Below are positions 5,740-10,211 of a DNA stretch of 10,211 nucleotides, in pieces. This DNA is from an uncultured Bacteroidota bacterium (lineage in GTDB: Bacteria > Bacteroidota > Bacteroidia > Chitinophagales > Chitinophagaceae): assembly GCA_903881265.1 (NCBI GenBank), contig CAIRSV010000120.1, positions 1 to 10,211 of the forward strand. The letters run 5' to 3'. The position numbers and the translations under genes are program-made. Position 1 is the first letter of the stretch. The number at the start of each line of letters is the position of its first letter. The notes below the pieces were generated by a model. It worked only from the letters and a program-made list of their open reading frames with translations. It did not search any database and was not told where the DNA came from.

Positions 5740-8583
5740 ATGAAAAAAATAATTCTATTCGTATTCGTCATTTTGTTGATATCATCCACTGGATTTGCTC
5801 AAACCAATGGGCTTTTAGGGCGCGTGTATGATTCAACCAATGTCAAACCCATTGTCTTTGCCACCGTATCAATTATTCGTAAGAGCGATTCAATGTTGGT
5901 GAAGCATGCACGTACCAATCAACAAGGACGTTTCTCGATTAGCGGTCTGAAGGCCGATACGTTTATTCTGCTCATTGCCCATAATAATTATATTGATTTT
6001 GTAGACGAAATTATTCTTACCGAAAAAGATGCTGTGAAGGATTTAGGTGATTATAACATGATTCAGCGCGGACAGGTGTTGCGTGAGGTTATCATTAAAA
6101 ATACGGCAGGCATTAAAATAAAAGGTGACACACTTGAATATTTGGCAGATAGTTTTAAAGTAAGGCAAGGAGCTATGGTAGAAGATTTACTCAAGGTCTT
6201 ACCGGGGATACAGGTTAATAAGAAAGGCGAAATTACAGCGCAAGGCGAGAAGGTGGAGAAGGTGTTGGTGGATGGAGAAGAATTTTTTGGTGATGATCCG
6301 ACAGTCGCTACACAAAATATCCAATCTAAAGTGGTGGAGAAGGTTCAGGTATTCGATAAGAAAAGTGATCAGGCTGCGTTTACAGGTTTTGATGATGGAC
6401 AGGAAGAGAAGACCATCAACTTGAAATTAAAAGACAACATGAACAAAGGACAGTTTGGCAAGGTGGAGTTAGGGGCAGGTTTGGATGACCGATGGCAGAA
6501 TCAGGCGATGGTAAATTCATTTAAGAACAAACGCCAAATGAGTCTTTATGGTTTGATGAGCAGTAACGGAAAAACGGGTTTAGGTTGGGAAGATAAAAAT
6601 AAATACACTGGCGATGGAGGCAATATGATGATGGATGACGATGGTGGCTTTATGTGGAATTTTTATGATAGCGGCGATGATGGTGGCAATTTTGGAAATG
6701 GCATTCCGGAAGGACTTACAAAAGCTTGGGTTGGTGGTGTTCATTATGCCGATAAATGGAATGAGAACAAGGAGCATCTGAATACTAATTATTCCTTTGG
6801 ACGAATCAATCGAACTAAAAATGAGAATTCAAAGACAGAGAATTTATTCCCTGGAAGAAATTATCAATCCTTGGATAACTCAAATTCATTCAGCAGCCGA
6901 AACACACATCGTCTAACAGGAAAATACGATTTTGCTATCGATAGCAGTCTGACTATTATCTATAACATGTCTGGACGGCTTGCTTTTATTGATGGATCCA
7001 ATTTTAGTAAAACCCAGAACACAACCTATAATGAAGTGCCAATCAGTAGTCGCATGACGAATAAAAGCGACCAATCAGTAACATCCAATATTAATAATCA
7101 GGCGACTATCAACAAAAAGCTGAAGAAAACTGGAAGGACCATTTCATTCAACGCATCATTCAATTATAATAACAACCACGCAGATGGCACCATAGAAGGT
7201 GAGAATGGATATGTTGTAGCCGGTACGTCCGTTCAGGAGATGATAGATCAGAAAAAGAAAGATGATTTTGTCGCTAATGTATTAAGTTCTGATTTGACCT
7301 ATACAGAACCATTGTCAAAAAAAGTGCTACTGAAATTATCATACGGTATTACGTCTGATAATAGTCATTCAAGCAAGACTGCTAAAGTAAAGCCAACTGG
7401 ATCAATCGACTATAGTGACAGAGTAGATTCATTAAGCAGCGATTTTTCATCTGATATTTTTAGTCAGACTGCTGGACTTGAATTTAAATATAATGAAAAA
7501 AAATACAATGTAACCTTGGGCAGCAAAGCACGCTATTCGATGTTTAAGCAGATGGATTTAGTGAGAAATCGTAGGTACGATTATAATCGCGTCAATCTGT
7601 TTCCAACACTTAGGTTTAATTATAAATTTGATCAGTTTAGGAGATTTACGTTTAGTTATAGCGGTTCAACCAAACAACCGAATATCAGTCAGATTCAACC
7701 AGTGCAAGACAATTCAAATCCGTTGAATATCATCATTGGTAATCCGAACCTTAAGATGGGTTACAATCAGAATATCAATATTAATTACTTTAGTTATAAG
7801 GTGTTGTCGAGCCGAAGTTTATATGCAGGTATTATGTTTACAAACAGTTTTAATAACATTGCAACAAACCGAACACTTGACGAATTTGGTAGGACAATCA
7901 ATACCTATGTTAATTTGAACGGCGGCTATAATGCAAGTCTTTGGGGAGGCATCAATACCAAAATACCAAAGACGCCAATCGATGGGAAGATGAATGTCAG
8001 CGGCAGTTTCGCTCATACACCGACTATCATCAACAACCTGGAAGGTAATTCCAATTCATTTAGTATCACGCTAACCCCAGGTCTTAGTTATTCTAAGGAA
8101 GACAAGATGTATCTGAGCCTTGATCTTGGCACTATTTATACAAATACGCAAAATAATCTTCAGACATCTCGGGATATTACATTCTTTTCCTTTGCGCCAT
8201 CCGCTTCTATGAATTTCTATTTGCCAAAGAATATAGAAATCGGAACGGATGCCGATTATTTATATAATCCGCCAGTAGGACCTTATGCAACTAGTTTCGA
8301 CCGATTTATTTGGAATGGTTATATCGCCTATAAAATGCTAAAAAGTAAGACGCTAGAATGGCGAGCTAGCATGAATGATATCTTGAATCAGAATAAAGGC
8401 TATGAACGCTCAACTACAGCCAATTACAACACCGAACGTAATTTTCAAACGCTTAGCCGATATTGGATGATTGGTATGGTTTGGAATTTTAATACGGGGC
8501 CTTTGGCTACATCACAAAAGGGGATGGGCGGTCATCCGAAAGGTGGTCCTTCGCGTCGTGGGGGCATGAGAATGCATCGATAA
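5740..8583 (+). CDS. TonB-receptor-like outer-membrane beta-barrel protein
   Basis: A 947-residue outer-membrane protein. A signal peptide covers residues 1-20 (cleavage likely after Ala20, Gln21 next). A carboxypeptidase-regulatory-like beta-sandwich follows (about 22-105; GRVYDSTNVKPIVFATVSI ... GRFSISGL). LREVIIK (114-120) resembles a TonB-box region. The plug domain spans about 140-235, with VEDLLKVLPGIQV and VLVDGEEFFGDDP. The rest is a long barrel of alternating polar/aromatic strands, as in the outer-membrane beta-barrel family related to TonB-dependent receptors. Residues 288-325 form a Gly/Asp/Asn-rich stretch. After the last apparent strand (about 907-917), a 29-residue basic Gly-rich tail ends the protein, so the usual C-terminal aromatic residue is missing. 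The role is presumably TonB-linked uptake or surface binding; the ligand is unknown. The GLPGLI gene lies 95 bp downstream and is probably co-transcribed. Confidence 0.93.
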   Translation: MKKIILFVFVILLISSTGFAQTNGLLGRVYDSTNVKPIVFATVSIIRKSDSMLVKHARTNQQGRFSISGLKADTFILLIAHNNYIDFVDEIILTEKDAVKDLGDYNMIQRGQVLREVIIKNTAGIKIKGDTLEYLADSFKVRQGAMVEDLLKVLPGIQVNKKGEITAQGEKVEKVLVDGEEFFGDDPTVATQNIQSKVVEKVQVFDKKSDQAAFTGFDDGQEEKTINLKLKDNMNKGQFGKVELGAGLDDRWQNQAMVNSFKNKRQMSLYGLMSSNGKTGLGWEDKNKYTGDGGNMMMDDDGGFMWNFYDSGDDGGNFGNGIPEGLTKAWVGGVHYADKWNENKEHLNTNYSFGRINRTKNENSKTENLFPGRNYQSLDNSNSFSSRNTHRLTGKYDFAIDSSLTIIYNMSGRLAFIDGSNFSKTQNTTYNEVPISSRMTNKSDQSVTSNINNQATINKKLKKTGRTISFNASFNYNNNHADGTIEGENGYVVAGTSVQEMIDQKKKDDFVANVLSSDLTYTEPLSKKVLLKLSYGITSDNSHSSKTAKVKPTGSIDYSDRVDSLSSDFSSDIFSQTAGLEFKYNEKKYNVTLGSKARYSMFKQMDLVRNRRYDYNRVNLFPTLRFNYKFDQFRRFTFSYSGSTKQPNISQIQPVQDNSNPLNIIIGNPNLKMGYNQNININYFSYKVLSSRSLYAGIMFTNSFNNIATNRTLDEFGRTINTYVNLNGGYNASLWGGINTKIPKTPIDGKMNVSGSFAHTPTIINNLEGNSNSFSITLTPGLSYSKEDKMYLSLDLGTIYTNTQNNLQTSRDITFFSFAPSASMNFYLPKNIEIGTDADYLYNPPVGPYATSFDRFIWNGYIAYKMLKSKTLEWRASMNDILNQNKGYERSTTANYNTERNFQTLSRYWMIGMVWNFNTGPLATSQKGMGGHPKGGPSRRGGMRMHR

Positions 8584-8678
8584 TGTGGGCTGACCTAAGA
8601 ACAAAATACACTTCATTTATAAATTAATACGATCTATCCTAGCAACCGATTTTGGGGTTGTTTGAAAAAATAAACACG

Positions 8679-9452
8679 ATGAAAAAAATACGTTTACTAC
8701 TTATCCTGCAATTCATAGTTGCAACATGCATTGCACAGCAAACAAAAGAGGTTCCGTCGATCACATTTCGAGGAAAACTTACGTTTGAACGCAAGATAAA
8801 TATGCATAAACAAATGGATGAAATGATGAAAGGGAGTAGCGGTAATTCGGCAATGGCAGATAATTTTAAGAAGCAAATACCGAAGTATAAAACCGATGTG
8901 TTTGAGATGTTCTTCACCGATAAGGAAAGTCTTTACAAACCTGCACCCGATGGAATTTCTGAAAGTAAAATGATGATGGGAAATGTTCCGGCTGAGCGAA
9001 ATATTGTCTATAATAATTATGAGACGATGACATGCGTGGCTGAAAAAAAGTTATTCGAGAAAACGTATTTAGTCTCCGATTCAATCAAACAGTATCAATG
9101 GAAAGTTACGGAAGAATTTAGAAAAATTGCAGGCTTCAATTGTCGTCGTGCAGAAACCATCATCATGGATTCGGTGTATGTGATTGCGTTTTACACCGAT
9201 GCTATACTTGCTGAAGGAGGACCTGAAAGCTTCAATGGTTTGCCAGGTATGATACTTGGTATTGTGATGCCGCGTTTGAATGTCTCTTATTTTGCCACCA
9301 AAATGGATAATTATCTTCCGCTAGAAAAGGAAATTGCAGCACCTATCAAGGGCGAAAAAGTTACCTACCTATCGTTGAATACAAAATTGCGTGATAGTAT
9401 GAAACAATGGGGCAATTTTCTTCAACGGATACTATGGTATGTGAGCATTTAA
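8679..9452 (+). CDS. GLPGLI-family secreted protein
   Basis: A 257-residue exported protein of the GLPGLI family, known almost only from Bacteroidota and of unknown function. The hallmark is FNGLPGMILGI (GLPGM at 187-191), preceded by the typical AGFNCRRAE segment (151-159) and an AFYTDAIL strand, all characteristic of the family. The N-terminus is a signal peptide (MKKIRLLLIL..., cleavage likely after Ala19 before Gln20). VATC17 is a poor lipobox, so a lipoprotein is possible but less likely. I chose the ATG at 8679; a TTG at 8652 would add nine residues (MGLFEKINT) before a perfect signal peptide and is not credible. Cys119 and Cys155 could form a disulfide in the periplasm (inference). It follows the beta-barrel gene with no promoter of its own that I can see, suggesting one operon and a shared task at the outer membrane. 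Confidence 0.9.
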   Translation: MKKIRLLLILQFIVATCIAQQTKEVPSITFRGKLTFERKINMHKQMDEMMKGSSGNSAMADNFKKQIPKYKTDVFEMFFTDKESLYKPAPDGISESKMMMGNVPAERNIVYNNYETMTCVAEKKLFEKTYLVSDSIKQYQWKVTEEFRKIAGFNCRRAETIIMDSVYVIAFYTDAILAEGGPESFNGLPGMILGIVMPRLNVSYFATKMDNYLPLEKEIAAPIKGEKVTYLSLNTKLRDSMKQWGNFLQRILWYVSI

Positions 9453-9481
9453 AAAACAGGAAACAAATCCGCAATTTGAAT

Positions 9482-9489
9482 TATTTTTG
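9482..9489 (+). promoter_or_regulatory. Candidate -7 element of dut
   Basis: TATTTTTG is an exact TAnnTTTG match, 19 nt before the TTG start of the dUTPase gene. No TTG occurs at the proper -33 distance. Its position supports separate transcription of dut from the GLPGLI gene, whose stop is 30 nt upstream. Confidence 0.45.
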
Positions 9490-9508
9490 AGGATTACATA
9501 CAAATGCT

Positions 9509-9937
9509 TTGCAGATAGAAATAATTAATCACAGCAGTCATCCATTGCCGGCTTATCAGACAGCCGGATCAGCCGGTATGGATCTTTATGCCTTCATCAC
9601 CGACGAGATCTATCTTGAACCAATGCAGCGCATCCTCATCCCTACAGGCTTGCACGTGGCGCTTCCAATGGGCGTTGAAGCACAAATAAGACCTCGAAGC
9701 GGACTCGCGATAAAGCAGGGCATCACTTGCTTGAATACACCTGGGACTATCGACAGCGATTATCGAGGTGAAATAAAAGTCATTCTTATTAATCTATCTA
9801 ATGAAACACAAACAATTCGAAATGGAGATCGAATCGCTCAAATGGTGATTGCAAGATATGAATCAGCGCAATGGCAACAGGTCGAATCGTTAGAGAGCAG
9901 TCATCGCGGTGAAGGCGGATTCGGTAGCACAGGATAA
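9509..9937 (+). CDS. dut: dUTP diphosphatase (trimeric dUTPase)
   Basis: Hydrolyses dUTP to dUMP and pyrophosphate, keeping uracil out of DNA and supplying dUMP for thymidylate synthesis; the family acts as a cytoplasmic homotrimer. All five motifs are present in 142 residues: AGSAGMDL (19-26), RPRSGLAIKQGI (61-72), NTPGTIDSDYRGEI (76-89) with catalytic Asp82 and Tyr85, GDRIAQMVI (106-114) and the P-loop-like RGEGGFGSTG (133-142). Length is normal. The start is TTG: the frame is open back only to 9491 and contains no ATG, while IEIINHSSHPLP aligns with the usual N-terminus directly after this codon. An out-of-frame ATG lies 5 nt upstream at 9504 and hits a stop after four codons. An undercalled T in the run 9508-9510 would instead join that ATG to the gene. 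Confidence 0.96.
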   Translation: MQIEIINHSSHPLPAYQTAGSAGMDLYAFITDEIYLEPMQRILIPTGLHVALPMGVEAQIRPRSGLAIKQGITCLNTPGTIDSDYRGEIKVILINLSNETQTIRNGDRIAQMVIARYESAQWQQVESLESSHRGEGGFGSTG

Positions 9938-9991
9938 ACTACTTTTTATATATTCAGTAAAAAAGAAATTTCCTGAATCTTGAACTCATTA

Positions 9992-9999
9992 TACGTTTG
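9992..9999 (+). promoter_or_regulatory. Candidate -7 element of the nucleotidyltransferase gene
   Basis: TACGTTTG is an exact TAnnTTTG match in the 119-bp gap after dut. It ends 57 nt before the ATG at 10057. The nearest TTG (9980-9982) is only 9 nt upstream, too close to be a -33 element. Confidence 0.4.
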
Positions 10000-10056
10000 A
10001 TCATTAAAACAATTTTTTTAGCAACATCAATTCACATTAAAAACGAACACTACAAT

Positions 10057-10211
10057 ATGAATATAATAATACCGATGGCAGGAAAAGGAACAAGATTAAG
10101 ACCGCACACATTGATAAGACCAAAACCATTACTTAAAGTAGCAGGAAAAACGATGCTTCAGCACCTATTGGATCCTTTTATGAAGCTCAATGTGAGTGAA
10201 ATTATTTTTGT
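10057..10211 (+). CDS. Sugar-phosphate nucleotidyltransferase, 5' end only
   Basis: The first 51 codons of a gene cut off by the window end. MNIIIPMAGKGTRLRPHT is the N-terminal nucleotide-binding signature (GxGTRLRP) of enzymes that join a sugar 1-phosphate to an NTP, and RPKPLLKVAGKTMLQH is the conserved Lys-containing segment after it. The family includes glucose-1-phosphate thymidylyl- and uridylyltransferases and mannose-1-phosphate guanylyltransferase; the part seen cannot tell which. It would feed cell-surface polysaccharide synthesis. It follows dut on the same strand; from memory, dut next to such a gene is common in Bacteroidota. Codons here favour AGA for Arg and ATA for Ile, unlike the upstream genes. 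Confidence 0.9.
   Translation, partial: MNIIIPMAGKGTRLRPHTLIRPKPLLKVAGKTMLQHLLDPFMKLNVSEIIF

Noticed and set aside
6580..8016. Several 60-73-codon frames inside the barrel gene
   Set aside because: They overlap a continuous 947-codon frame with clear domains and show no recognisable protein features.
8643..8660. Terminator between the barrel and GLPGLI genes
   Set aside because: CAACC/GGTTG gives only a 5-bp stem, and it is followed by TTTG and an A run rather than a U run.
8652..8678. N-terminal extension of the GLPGLI protein from TTG
   Set aside because: The extension places nine non-hydrophobic residues before a perfect MKK-type signal peptide; the ATG at 8679 is clearly better.
9952..9978. 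Terminator after dut
   Set aside because: ATTCAG/CTGAAT forms a 6-bp AU-rich stem with a 15-nt loop and no T run after it.

Overview
The window looks like chromosomal DNA of a member of the Bacteroidota. Evidence: an outer-membrane beta-barrel protein of the carboxypeptidase-regulatory/plug type followed by a GLPGLI-family secreted protein; exported proteins whose predicted signal-peptidase sites are all followed by Gln; several -7 elements matching the phylum-specific TAnnTTTG; and almost no Shine-Dalgarno sequences. Base composition is moderately AT-rich. I cannot place it below phylum level with confidence.

Layout. Bases 1-391 hold no gene. They contain three head-to-tail copies of a ~107-bp unit (3-311), each with a long imperfect palindrome followed by a T run, and a stump of a fourth copy that runs into a promoter. 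Next, on the + strand, is a two-component pair: an OmpR/PhoB-type response regulator (392-1069) and a membrane histidine kinase (1127-2170). Three minus-strand genes follow and converge on the kinase with only 6 bp between stop codons: a TPR-repeat secreted protein (2177-3196), signal peptidase I (3305-4522) and a radical SAM/SPASM-like protein (4579-5571; a longer start at 5640 is possible but less likely). A divergent regulatory region with three TTAAGGC heptamers separates these from the + strand half: the large outer-membrane beta-barrel protein (5740-8583), the GLPGLI protein (8679-9452), dUTPase (9509-9937, TTG start) and the first 51 codons of a sugar-phosphate nucleotidyltransferase cut off by the window end (10057-10211).

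How the genes relate. The regulator/kinase pair is a complete signalling module whose targets cannot be read from the sequence. Signal peptidase I would process the three exported proteins made here (TPR, beta-barrel, GLPGLI). The beta-barrel/GLPGLI pair is a recurring Bacteroidota arrangement with no firmly known function. dUTPase and the nucleotidyltransferase are housekeeping enzymes of nucleotide hygiene and sugar-nucleotide synthesis. Most of the window is ordinary core genome. The least explained parts are the palindromic tandem array at the left edge, the heptamer cluster before the beta-barrel gene, the barrel/GLPGLI pair and the radical SAM protein without an obvious substrate.
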